From JAUILA01 sp050289805 (GTDB taxonomy: Bacteria; Bacteroidota; Bacteroidia; Cytophagales; Cyclobacteriaceae): DNA of 64,000 nucleotides. A model generated the notes under the pieces. That model saw only the letters and a program-made list of their open reading frames with translations, was not told the DNA's origin and did no database searches. Made by a program: the position numbers and the translations under genes. The first letter of the stretch is position 1. Every line of letters starts with the position of its first letter. Below, piece by piece: positions 17,754 to 26,079 of this stretch. The stretch is taken from contig JBNKGL010000020.1 of NCBI GenBank assembly GCA_050289805.1, positions 1 through 64,000 on the forward strand, in the 5' to 3' direction.

Positions 17754-19328
17754 TCAAAATCCCAGCCCCAAATCGGTATTGGGATATTTTTTCATCGTGG
17801 CGATATGTCGTTTTTGGAAAGCTATCACTCCCGGCATTCCCCATTCAAAATAACGATGCCCTTCGCTGGCCATTTCCTTGGGATCAACATTCAGATTATA
17901 AACCCACGGAGCCGTTCCTACCTTCGATAGGGTGGAGGCATCTATATTTCTCCTCGTCTCGGTAACATCGAAAACCTGGAAATGAACCTTATAATCCTTC
18001 CATCTCAACGCGCAGAAGTCCGTGGAATTCCACAAAAACACCACCTGCCGATGAGATCGTCCGTTTTCGGCTAACAAAAACGACGTCTGGTCAATACCGT
18101 CAAAATATAAATTATCGGGCAGCTTATCCATCACACCACCCAGACGCAGGCAAACCATGTAGATATCCGAAAGATCCATCAATTCATTGGACTCCTGGCC
18201 GGGCTCAATCATGCCTTTCCAGTAAGCAATTCCCGGTACCCTCACACCACCTTCCCAGGTCGTACCCTTACCACCGCGCCAGGGGTGATAACCGGAATCG
18301 GGAAAAACATCTTCATTGGCTCCGTTGTCGGAAGTGAAAATGACCAGCGTATTCTCCAGGAGCCCCTGGTCTTCCAGTGTTTTCATGATTTCACCAACGA
18401 TATCATCCATCTGGACAATGGCGTCTTTTACGGGCATCGCGGCCGGACTTTTACCGATGTAGTCCTTTCCGCTGTACGTGTCGTTATGTATAGCAGTAAA
18501 AGAGTGAATCAGGAAGAATGGTTTATCGCTGTTCTCGTTGATGAACTTTATAGACTCCTCTTTCAATTTCTCATCTATCTGACGAACATCATCCAGGTTG
18601 TTGATCTCAAATGCAACTTCACGAGGCCCTCCCTTATTTCCTTTGATCAGTCCTTCTGGCTGCAGCTGAAAAGCCTTGTCGTGAAGTTCCTTGTTGTTGA
18701 TCATATCTGAATATTGTCTTTCAACCAGGAACTGGGTATAATCCGACTGCACAGCCGGAAGACCGTAGAAATAATCAAAGCCTACCTCATGGGGCAGCAT
18801 ATTTTCAGCTTCACCAATGTGCCACTTTCCAATCAAGGCAGACTTGTATCCGGCGGATGCAAGTAATTTTGCCTGCGTAACCTCGACATCCCACGGGTTG
18901 GTGGTCACTTTATCACCACTCAGCAACGGCCGTGTAAGACCGCTTCTGATAGGTTGCCTTCCGGTCACCATCATTGCCCTGGACGATGTACAGGTTGGTG
19001 TAGAATAAAAAGAGGTTAAACGTTTCCCTTCCCTTGCCAGCCTGTCAACGTTCGGTGTGGGCGCTCCGACGGCAATGCCACCTCCATTGACACCGATATC
19101 CCCCCATCCCAGATCATCCACAAGGAAGATAAGTATGTTGGGTTTTCGTTTCGTTTTAGCTTCCAGGTCTTCAAGTTTTTGTGAAGCAATTTTCTCCTGT
19201 TCGGGACGTGGAATAATCGGTTCCAGATTGTCCTTTACCACAACGGTTTCATCAAACACGCTGATTTGTTGCGCAGACAATTGCAGGCAGGCAAATAGGA
19301 TAAGAGCGGAAAGAAAGATCTTTTTCAT
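17754..19328 (-). CDS. Secreted sulfatase (arylsulfatase A-like)
   Basis: A 524-residue protein with a signal peptide ending at LSAQ (about residue 20) and a charged linker to residue 62, then the sulfatase domain. PNILIFLVDDLGWGD gives the metal-binding Asp pair (71-72). The formylglycine site is CTSSR at 113-117, in TPTCTSSRAMMVTGR; the third position is Ser instead of the usual Pro or Ala. The IGKWH motif and FTSDNGA with its metal ligands are present. It removes sulfate esters from an unknown substrate after maturation of Cys113. No sulfatase-maturating enzyme gene is in the window. It is followed by a bidirectional terminator. Confidence 0.92.
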   Translation of the reverse strand: MKKIFLSALILFACLQLSAQQISVFDETVVVKDNLEPIIPRPEQEKIASQKLEDLEAKTKRKPNILIFLVDDLGWGDIGVNGGGIAVGAPTPNVDRLAREGKRLTSFYSTPTCTSSRAMMVTGRQPIRSGLTRPLLSGDKVTTNPWDVEVTQAKLLASAGYKSALIGKWHIGEAENMLPHEVGFDYFYGLPAVQSDYTQFLVERQYSDMINNKELHDKAFQLQPEGLIKGNKGGPREVAFEINNLDDVRQIDEKLKEESIKFINENSDKPFFLIHSFTAIHNDTYSGKDYIGKSPAAMPVKDAIVQMDDIVGEIMKTLEDQGLLENTLVIFTSDNGANEDVFPDSGYHPWRGGKGTTWEGGVRVPGIAYWKGMIEPGQESNELMDLSDIYMVCLRLGGVMDKLPDNLYFDGIDQTSFLLAENGRSHRQVVFLWNSTDFCALRWKDYKVHFQVFDVTETRRNIDASTLSKVGTAPWVYNLNVDPKEMASEGHRYFEWGMPGVIAFQKRHIATMKKYPNTDLGLGF

Positions 19329-19409
19329 AATGGCAGGGTTAATGGGTTGTACGCTTAAGTTAATGAGTGACCAACATTTTAAAAAAGAACATCTTACAAA
19401 AAAATATGT

Positions 19410-20315
19410 TTACAACCCCAGCGCATCCATGCGATCTTTTTCGTACCGGCCGTCTTCAGCAGGGTATCGCAGGACATCCTCATACTCACCTGAATCTTTG
19501 GCCAGGGCCCAGATCAGGCTTTCGCCCGCATGGGCTGGGGCCTGTGTGAAAACAGGATCCCGATATGCCTCTTCGGCCGAAATCACATTCCATCCCTTTG
19601 ACCTGAACATGGAAATCAGGTCATCCAGGAACAAGGCGGAAGTGAGATTATGGTGCAGCAGTAGCGTATGGTGAATGTGCCGACCGGTGAGCTCCCAGGA
19701 TAAGCCCTCGTAAAATTCGGCGCGCTCGAAAATATGTTCGAGGTAATAATTTTTAAAACCATCAATATCGGCTCCGGGGTCTTCTTTTAACCGATTCCGA
19801 AGCCGGCTGTTGATATACCAGTCTGAAGCATCAATGGTCACATAACCGTTTTTATATCCATTCGCACCCATGATTTGCCGGATGCTGTCAATCTCCCCCT
19901 GCGTGTTGCCTTCCTTCAGATAGGGGAACCGGAAGAGTTTTATATAATTGTCAAAAGTCCGGATAAAGGCATCGGCCTTCAATAATTCCATTTGAAAATC
20001 TTCGGCATTGATATCGTTACTGTTGAAATTGGGATGGGAAAATGTATGGTTTGCGATGCGGTGGCCCCGGTCATTCCAGGAATTAAGCAGGTACATGCCC
20101 TTTTCGGTTGACTTCCCTTCCGTCTTAACAAAAAACACCGCCTTGACCTGCGCCTTATCCAGGCTTTCGAGGATCATTTCATTCCATTCCTCGAGCGCAT
20201 ACCCACCCATCCCGGAGGTCATTCCATCATCGAATGTGAAACTGATGGTGGGCTGCGCGCCCGCAGTAACGGAGAGCGCAAGGATTGCGGTTAAAAACAG
20301 GTAATTCACTTTCAT
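19410..20315 (-). CDS. Secreted polysaccharide deacetylase (NodB-like)
   Basis: I chose the ATG at 20315, which starts MKVNYLFLTAILALSVTAGA, a clear signal peptide. The longer frame to 20576 runs back through the next gene and is not credible. The 301-residue product carries the NodB motif 1 TISFTFDDG (two Asp) and motif 2 as RIANHTFSHPNF (the H-x-x-x-H metal site). Members hydrolyse N- or O-acetyl groups on glycans such as chitin or peptidoglycan. It sits between a YdeI-like gene and a sulfatase, all on the minus strand, which suggests glycan processing, but the substrate is unknown. Confidence 0.88.
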   Translation of the reverse strand: MKVNYLFLTAILALSVTAGAQPTISFTFDDGMTSGMGGYALEEWNEMILESLDKAQVKAVFFVKTEGKSTEKGMYLLNSWNDRGHRIANHTFSHPNFNSNDINAEDFQMELLKADAFIRTFDNYIKLFRFPYLKEGNTQGEIDSIRQIMGANGYKNGYVTIDASDWYINSRLRNRLKEDPGADIDGFKNYYLEHIFERAEFYEGLSWELTGRHIHHTLLLHHNLTSALFLDDLISMFRSKGWNVISAEEAYRDPVFTQAPAHAGESLIWALAKDSGEYEDVLRYPAEDGRYEKDRMDALGL

Positions 20316-20379
20316 CAAAAATAAAATTCTAAGTCGAATTCGACGATTTCTGCCCGGGCGAATACATTTGATATCAGCG

Positions 20380-20970
20380 TCATTTTTTAGTATACTGGTT
20401 GGCCCTGATATTTTTCCCGGCAAGGGATATCGTTTCCAAGATCCTTTTTTTACGTATACCAGGAGTTTTGGCGCTGTAGATCCAATACAGGATTCCGCGT
20501 TTTGCAGATTTCGGGAAATTGTTCCAGTTTTCAAATGCCGACTTGTTCCTGGAAAAATGATCCTGCAAATCGTCATGTATCACAAGGTTTTCCACATCGT
20601 CGAGTGCCCACCAGCTTCCATTTTCCTTTGCAATTTCAATTATTTCCATTCCGGCAGGTTGCATTAAACCCTGTTCAATCAGTACTGCAACTTTGTCCTT
20701 GTTGATTTTGCTCCAGTTGCTTTTCGGTTTGCGCCGGGTGAAGAATCGATAGTGACTGTTTACGTCCCGTTTATATGCTGTGCTGTCGATCCAGCCGAAG
20801 CACAGGGCTTCATCCACCGCTTCAGGGTAGTAGATGCTCGGTGTATAGGATTCTTTTTTGTAGATGATCAGCCAAACCGATTTTTCCGTTTGATGGTTTT
20901 TCTCCAGCCAATCCCGCCACTCCCCGCGATGGCGGGCATGAAATGCCGGGATGTCTTTGTGGGTTTCCAT
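20380..20970 (-). CDS. YdeI/OmpD-associated family protein
   Basis: A 196-residue soluble protein. It contains the N-terminal KSVWLIIYKKES stretch, the conserved EAVDEALCFGWIDS motif, YRFFTRRKPKSNWSK and a C-terminal FPKSAKRGILYWI region, all diagnostic of the YdeI/OmpD-associated (bacteriocin-protection-like) family. Biochemical function is not established. It lies 64 bases upstream of the deacetylase on the same strand. A dispersed repeat begins just before its start. Confidence 0.88.
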   Translation of the reverse strand: METHKDIPAFHARHRGEWRDWLEKNHQTEKSVWLIIYKKESYTPSIYYPEAVDEALCFGWIDSTAYKRDVNSHYRFFTRRKPKSNWSKINKDKVAVLIEQGLMQPAGMEIIEIAKENGSWWALDDVENLVIHDDLQDHFSRNKSAFENWNNFPKSAKRGILYWIYSAKTPGIRKKRILETISLAGKNIRANQYTKK

Positions 20971-20982
20971 TTTTCTCTATCA

Positions 20983-21123
20983 TCGTCACCCCTGCCTACC
21001 AGAAGGCAGGGATCTCCATAAATCTAAGTAAACGAATTTATTCTCCCATTCCACAATAAGATCCCGGCCCGACTCCACGCCTGTCGCGAGCGACCGCATG
21101 GAGATACGCCGGGATGACGGTGG
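20983..21123. repeat. Dispersed repeat element (second copy)
   Basis: This stretch begins CGTCACCCCTGCC and has a CCTGCC/GGCAGG hairpin. ATCCCGGCCCGACTCC follows at 21061-21076, then a GATGACGG end. The same ordered blocks occur at 5319-5422, and the core recurs at 23054-23072. It lies between the YdeI-like gene and the truncated phosphatase, whose reading frame stops 10 bases beyond the element. Confidence 0.7.
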
Positions 21124-21132
21124 AAAAAGGAG

Positions 21133-21336
21133 TCACGGCTCAAGGCCATTAATCAATGCTGAAACTTTCACCCGGGCAGAATTCTCCGTTCCAGCCGATC
21201 TGATATTGTCATGGCCGCGGTTTTTGAAGATCTGCTCTGCAGTGCGGCTCCGCCATTTATTCCTGCTGCAAACGAATAGTATATTCAACGCTGATTTAAT
21301 CTTCTGATTCTTCGGAATTTTCTGATTGTCCTCCAA
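21133..21336 (-). pseudogene. Truncated low-molecular-weight phosphatase-like gene
   Basis: A 67-residue frame on the minus strand. It carries ALNILFVCSRNKWRSRTAEQIF, then RSAGTENSARVKVSALIN, which closely follows the first half of small LMW-phosphatase-like proteins (usually about 105-110 residues). The frame ends abruptly with GLEP and a stop, so the second half with the conserved Trp-Ala-Asp and DP-type region is missing. The P-loop Ser-Pro is Ser-Arg here. The break is within about 10 bases of a dispersed repeat. Its start lies inside the 3' end of the upstream sulfatase gene. I regard it as a decayed gene; a short functional protein is unlikely. Confidence 0.65.
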
Positions 21337-22969
21337 ATTTTTTCATCAATTCTTCACGTGAGAATTTCCAATATTCGATATGAGGGTTCTTTTTTACCTT
21401 TTCATTGTACTCCTCGATGAATTTTTGGTTCAGGGAATCGTTATCACCATATTTAGTTCTGAGTTGCTCCAGCTTTTGATGCAGGTCATTCTGGATATCT
21501 TCATATCCCGGGGTTTCATATACATTGTTCATTTCCTGGGGATCCTTTTTCAGATCATAAAGTTCCCACTCATCCATCTCGTAATAGAAATGAATTAATT
21601 TATAATCATCGGTCGTGATTCCATAATGTCTCTGCACCACATGTTCTGACGGATGTTCATAATAGTGATAATAATGAGCGTCTCTCCAGTCATCAGGTGT
21701 TTCACCTTTCAGGATTGGCACCAGGCTTTTTCCCTGCATGTCTTCCGGAATAGTTCCTCCGGCGATGTCAATAAAGGTTTCCGCAAAATCCAAATTTGAT
21801 ACAAATTCATTCATTACCGATCCTGGTTGAATCACTCCCGGCCAACTCACCAATAAAGGGGTTTTTAAAGATTGATCATACATCCATCGCTTATCAAACC
21901 ACCCATGTTCACCTAAATAAAATCCCTGATCGGAGGAATAAATTACAATCGTGTTTTTATCCAAACCGGAGGCTTTAAGATAATCCAGTAAAGCCCCTAC
22001 ACTTTTATCCACGGCAGATACACTTGCTAAATAATCCCTCATGTACCGCTGATACTTGTAGCTCACCAGGTCTTTTCCCTGGGGGTTGGTTTCCCGGAAA
22101 TTTTTCAGAATCGGGTCATATACTTCTTTCCATTTTTTTCGCTGTTCCTCGGTCATATTGCCAGGAGGATTCTCACTTAGCTTTAAATCGTCCTCAAGTC
22201 TCATCGCCTCCGCAATGGACATAAAGTTTGCAGCGGCAGCTTTTCTATTGCCTGAATAATCATCAAAGAGTGTGGCAGGTTCGGGAAACGTGACATCTTC
22301 ATACATTCCTAACTCGTTCGGACCGGGCTGCCAGCCCCGATGGGGTGCTTTGTGCCACATCATCAGCATGAAGGGTTGCTCCTCATTTTGAACTGAATCA
22401 AGCCAGGCCAATGATTTTTCGGTGATAATTTCTGTAGTGTATCCTTCCTCGGTATATTCTCCTGTATGGTTAATAAAGACAGGGTTGTAGTACAATCCCT
22501 GACCTGGTAAAATATCATAGTAATCAAAGCCAGTAGGTGTTCCGCCCAGGTGTAATTTGCCGATCGTAGCAGTTTTGTACCCTGTTTGCTGAAGGATTTT
22601 TGCATAGGACTGCTGTGAAAAATCGAATTGAGAACCGATTGTGTTATCAATAAAGCCGTTTCGATGGCTATACTGTCCGGTAAGGATGGTTGCCCTGGAA
22701 GGCCCGCAAATGGAGTTGGTTACAAAGCAATTATTGAAAAGCATTCCCGCCTCCGCGATCCGATCAATATTAGGGGTAGGGGCTAATTCTGCCAACATCC
22801 CGCCATAGGCACTTATTGCCTGATACGCATGGTCGTCACTCATAATAAAAATGATATTGGGTCTTTCTGCAGGAGATGTTTTCTCTTCCTCTTTTTTGCA
22901 GGAACTAAAACTTGCCAGCATAAAGGCAACCACGAACAAATGTTTCGTAAATGCGTGAAGTGAATTCAT
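21296..22969 (-). CDS. Sulfatase lipoprotein
   Basis: I chose the ATG at 22969, which gives a lipoprotein signal with FSSC (Cys24); an ATG at 22990 adds seven residues. About 557 residues. PNIIFIMSDDH supplies the metal-binding Asp pair, and the formylglycine motif is CGPSR (Cys88), the standard form. SSDQGFYLGEHGWFDKRW and the C-terminal WELYDLKKDPQEMNNVY region place it with N-acetylglucosamine-6-sulfatase-like or mucin sulfatases, which is a family-level inference. It lies behind the GH13 gene and ahead of the phosphatase remnant. Confidence 0.92.
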   Translation of the reverse strand: MNSLHAFTKHLFVVAFMLASFSSCKKEEEKTSPAERPNIIFIMSDDHAYQAISAYGGMLAELAPTPNIDRIAEAGMLFNNCFVTNSICGPSRATILTGQYSHRNGFIDNTIGSQFDFSQQSYAKILQQTGYKTATIGKLHLGGTPTGFDYYDILPGQGLYYNPVFINHTGEYTEEGYTTEIITEKSLAWLDSVQNEEQPFMLMMWHKAPHRGWQPGPNELGMYEDVTFPEPATLFDDYSGNRKAAAANFMSIAEAMRLEDDLKLSENPPGNMTEEQRKKWKEVYDPILKNFRETNPQGKDLVSYKYQRYMRDYLASVSAVDKSVGALLDYLKASGLDKNTIVIYSSDQGFYLGEHGWFDKRWMYDQSLKTPLLVSWPGVIQPGSVMNEFVSNLDFAETFIDIAGGTIPEDMQGKSLVPILKGETPDDWRDAHYYHYYEHPSEHVVQRHYGITTDDYKLIHFYYEMDEWELYDLKKDPQEMNNVYETPGYEDIQNDLHQKLEQLRTKYGDNDSLNQKFIEEYNEKVKKNPHIEYWKFSREELMKKFGGQSENSEESED

Positions 22970-23044
22970 TATTCCTTTTTTAAATATCAATCTATAGCTT
23001 TTAGAGAAAAAAGTGAATTTTAAGATCCTTTATTCTTAAAAACA

Positions 23045-23075
23045 GCCCAAGACCGTCATCCCGGCCCGACTCCAC
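23045..23075. repeat. Partial copy of the dispersed repeat
   Basis: GACCGTCATCCC and GGCCCGACTCCACACC at 23050-23073 match the core of the elements at 5319-5422 and 20983-21123. Only the core is left in this short gap between the sulfatase and GH13 genes. Confidence 0.55.
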
Positions 23076-23077
23076 AC

Positions 23078-24901
23078 CTAATCCAGTTCGATAATCATCG
23101 GCTCCCCTGCCTTTACGGACATGGTTCCATTCAGGGTGACCATAGTTCCGGTAAGAATGTCTTTACCGCTTGTTCGGTTGCCGAGCACTTCCGATAGCCT
23201 GGAAATGTCAATCTCCCGGTCCTGCAAATTCCGGTTCATCACCGTCATTACCATGCCATCATCGATCAAACGGAAGAAAACATAAATATTATCAAACGGC
23301 GCAAAATGCTTTACGCGGCCTTCATGAATAACATGGGCATCCTTCCGCCACAGGTTAATCTTCCGAATAAAATCACGGGCTTCAACCTGGTCTTCAGACA
23401 ATCCCGTGCTGGTAAAGGCATTCACCGCGTCGCCCTGCCATCCTCCCGGATAATCCTTGCGGATCTCTCCGTGATCTCCCCGCTTCTGATTGGTAAATAA
23501 AAGCTCGGTTCCGTAATAAAGCTGGGGGGTTCCCCGCATCGTAAGTATGTACGCCATCGCATTCCTGAATTTACTCCTGTCTTCTCCCAACTGCGTATAG
23601 ATCCGGTCCATATCATGGTTATCCGGAAAGATGACGAATTTCGATGGGTCAGCATAGATGAAATCGTTCCCCAGCATTTCGTACATGTGCTTCAGTCCGT
23701 TATCTTCTGTCAATCCCTGGTTAAGTCCGATCTGCAACGGGAAGTCCAGCAGGCCTGGCAGGCAGGTTTCGTACCCATCCTGGTTGATCTTACCCTTTTG
23801 CCAGTAGGCAAGGATATTCGGATTGCCGTGCCATTCTTCGCCGGTAATATTGAATTCGGGATATTCAGTCATGATCGCGCATGACCAGTCGCGAAGGAAG
23901 TATTTATCACTGTATGGCCAGGTATCCATCCGGATACCGTTCAGGTCGGCATATTCCACCCACCAGATGGAATTCTGGATGAGATAGCGCGCCATGTGAG
24001 GATTCCGTTGGTTCAGGTCGGGCATACTGCGCACAAACCAGCCATCGACCAGCCGCTTGTAGTCATACGCAGAGGCATAGGGATCCTGGATTACCTGTTT
24101 TCTGTGATTGGTTTGAACGAAGGTGTTGTTAAAATTAAGCCAGTCCGATGAAGGAGGATCCTTCATCCACCAGTGTTCAGAACCGCAATGATTTACGATC
24201 ATATCCATGATCCGCTTGATGTTGCGTTGCTTCATTTCAGCCGATAGCCCTACATAACTTTCATTCGTTCCGAACCGGGGATCCACCTTGTAAAAATCAG
24301 TTGTGGAATAACCGTGATAGGAGGCAGAGGCCATATCATTTTCCAGGATCGGGTTTACCCATACTCCCGTGAAGCCCAGATCGGCCAGGTAATCCAGGTG
24401 TTGCCGGATACCCTCAATATCACCACCATGCCGTCCATAGTCATCACTTCGGTTAATCCCTTCCTTCATACCGTCAATCTCGTCATTCGAGGGATCCCCG
24501 TTCGCAAAACGATCGGGCGTGATCAGGTAAATGACATCCGAATTATTGAATCCCTGCCGCGATGCGGATCCGGGGATACGTGCCTTCAGCTCATAGGTAT
24601 ACCGTGCCACTTCCTTGCGGCCATTTCGAAATACGATGTCAAATTTTCCCGGTTCTACGCCTGGGTCCAGTTGCAGTCCGAGGAATAGATAATTCCTACT
24701 TTCAAGCGAAGTGACATAAACAAGGTCGACACCTTCATAGTCAATGGATGCCTGGGCATTCGCAATATTTTCGTGATGCACCAGAAGTTCAAGCGCCGGA
24801 TTTTGCATTCCGGCCCACCAGAACGGTGGTTCAACACGCAGATCCTGTGATGGCAGATGATGGCAGAGGAATACAAACAGGATAAAAATGAGCTTTTTCA
24901 T
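23078..24901 (-). CDS. GH13 alpha-amylase family enzyme (neopullulanase/cyclomaltodextrinase-like)
   Basis: A 607-residue secreted enzyme. A signal peptide is followed by an N-terminal beta-sandwich (about 20-120; PPFWWAGMQNPALELLVH is typical of the cyclomaltodextrinase N-domain), then the GH13 barrel. Catalytic residues are visible: Asp326 in GIRMDTW (nucleophile), Glu355 in GEEWH (acid/base) and Asp427 in DNHD. DMIVNHCG is conserved region I. A small C-terminal beta domain ends the protein. It resembles SusA-type neopullulanases that cut cyclic and linear maltodextrins. It is not next to the SusC/SusD pair at 11-15 kb. Confidence 0.93.
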   Translation of the reverse strand: MKKLIFILFVFLCHHLPSQDLRVEPPFWWAGMQNPALELLVHHENIANAQASIDYEGVDLVYVTSLESRNYLFLGLQLDPGVEPGKFDIVFRNGRKEVARYTYELKARIPGSASRQGFNNSDVIYLITPDRFANGDPSNDEIDGMKEGINRSDDYGRHGGDIEGIRQHLDYLADLGFTGVWVNPILENDMASASYHGYSTTDFYKVDPRFGTNESYVGLSAEMKQRNIKRIMDMIVNHCGSEHWWMKDPPSSDWLNFNNTFVQTNHRKQVIQDPYASAYDYKRLVDGWFVRSMPDLNQRNPHMARYLIQNSIWWVEYADLNGIRMDTWPYSDKYFLRDWSCAIMTEYPEFNITGEEWHGNPNILAYWQKGKINQDGYETCLPGLLDFPLQIGLNQGLTEDNGLKHMYEMLGNDFIYADPSKFVIFPDNHDMDRIYTQLGEDRSKFRNAMAYILTMRGTPQLYYGTELLFTNQKRGDHGEIRKDYPGGWQGDAVNAFTSTGLSEDQVEARDFIRKINLWRKDAHVIHEGRVKHFAPFDNIYVFFRLIDDGMVMTVMNRNLQDREIDISRLSEVLGNRTSGKDILTGTMVTLNGTMSVKAGEPMIIELD

Positions 24902-25008
24902 ATTTATTTCGTTCAGAGTAACAATCTATGAAATTTATTTTTTAGGCTGACCGTTATCATTTTAGAGTATTGATGAAAGCTGTATTTTGTACTTAAACCA
25001 ACGAGATC

Positions 25009-25284
25009 ATGACTTCTTCTGAAAACAAATTGCCTCCAAAGATCAATGAATATATCCATCGGCATTTCAGGGAAGAGGATTTTTTGTTCAAGGTTCAGTC
25101 GGTACGCAAGATAGGTGAGCATGTCCTGTACAATATTGATGTTTCGCAGGATGAGCACATCTATCACCTGAAGTTTGACGAAAAAGGATGGCTTTTGAAA
25201 AAGGAAGTGGAGGAAGCCTACCCCGCGGATGATCACGACGATCCGCATGCCGGTGATTCCCCCCAGGACTATATTTTCAAGTGA
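25009..25284 (+). CDS. Small protein of unknown function
   Basis: A 91-residue, acidic, soluble protein with no signal peptide. It has a strand-rich middle (KIGEHVLYNIDVSQDEHIYHLKFDEKG) resembling a single PepSY-like beta-sheet unit and an acidic, His-rich tail (DDHDDPHAGD). I do not assign a family. It lies alone between the divergent GH13 gene and the efflux operon. Confidence 0.5.
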   Translation: MTSSENKLPPKINEYIHRHFREEDFLFKVQSVRKIGEHVLYNIDVSQDEHIYHLKFDEKGWLLKKEVEEAYPADDHDDPHAGDSPQDYIFK

Positions 25285-25408
25285 GAAAAGTATAGCAGTG
25301 GGTTGATTGTTACTGTTCGGAACCGCCCTGGTACCGAAGCAGAATCCTGTGTTCGTAAAAAAATTCTGAGTTTTCCTGAACAATTCTTTTTTAACTGCGT
25401 TAAGAAAT

Positions 25409-25439
25409 CTAACATTGTTAGAAATTCTATTATTGTTAG
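25409..25439 (+). promoter_or_regulatory. Likely operator of the TetR-controlled efflux operon
   Basis: A perfect 13-base palindrome CTAACATTGTTAG (25409-25421) is followed 18 bases on, centre to centre, by an imperfect copy CTATTATTGTTAG (25427-25439), so the pair also forms an 18-base direct repeat. It ends 10 bases before the TetR start codon, where binding would block transcription. TetR-family repressors usually bind such palindromes beside their own gene. Confidence 0.65.
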
Positions 25440-25449
25440 AAAATAACGC

Positions 25450-26079
25450 ATGAGTCAGGAGAAAATTACCGACAAACGAAGCATCCGGAAGGAGCGCACG
25501 AAGGAGGCCATCAAAAAGGCCGCCCTGGAAATCGCGCGCAAGGAAGGGTGGCACGGGGTAACCATTCGGAAGATTGCCAATAAAATCGATTACACAGCTC
25601 CGATTGTGTATGAGCACTTCAAGAATAAGGATGACCTTTATTTTCACCTCGTTCATGAAGGATTTACGCGTCTTAAGGATGAAACCTTCCAGGAAGTAGA
25701 AATCAAAGGCAGCCCGGAAGAAAAATTTCTCGCCATCGCAGAAGTTCGCTTTTGGTTTGCAGTACGAAACCCTACCCTGCATCAGATGATGTTCGATACC
25801 GAAAATCCGGAATGGCAAAAAATCGAAATGGCCAAATCCATGCTCGGCATCATGCAGCTGGTGGACAACCTGGTTGATGAGATCAGCGGTCAGCCCGAAA
25901 AAAGGATGGAATACATATTCAATATGATATGCCTCATCAAAGGGTATACCTTTTTTACCAACCACCTGCTCTGTACATCCACAAAAATGTCCCGGCATTT
26001 TCCGGCGAACGAAAAAGAACTCCATAAACTTTACAAAGACGCCATCGAGCGTTTTATCTCAAGCATCAGTAAGAAATGA
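25450..26079 (+). CDS. TetR/AcrR family transcriptional regulator
   Basis: A 209-residue regulator. The N-terminal helix-turn-helix is clear: RTKEAIKKAALEIA, then WHGVTIRKIANKI and PIVYEHFKNKDDLYFHL. The remaining helices form a ligand-binding and dimer domain typical of TetR proteins that sense toxic small molecules. Its stop overlaps the ATG of the adaptor gene (ATGA), so it is the first gene of the MFP-RND-TolC operon. A double palindrome lies just before the start codon, which suggests self-repression. The ligand is unknown. Confidence 0.93.
   Translation: MSQEKITDKRSIRKERTKEAIKKAALEIARKEGWHGVTIRKIANKIDYTAPIVYEHFKNKDDLYFHLVHEGFTRLKDETFQEVEIKGSPEEKFLAIAEVRFWFAVRNPTLHQMMFDTENPEWQKIEMAKSMLGIMQLVDNLVDEISGQPEKRMEYIFNMICLIKGYTFFTNHLLCTSTKMSRHFPANEKELHKLYKDAIERFISSISKK

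Noticed and set aside
20316..20576. Extended N-terminus of the deacetylase to 20576
   Set aside because: The extension is antisense-free but runs across the YdeI-like gene, and the signal peptide at 20315 marks the true start.
24913..26025. A 370-residue frame on the minus strand
   Set aside because: It is antisense to the TetR gene and the small gene at 25009; its composition fits a shadow frame and no motif is present.
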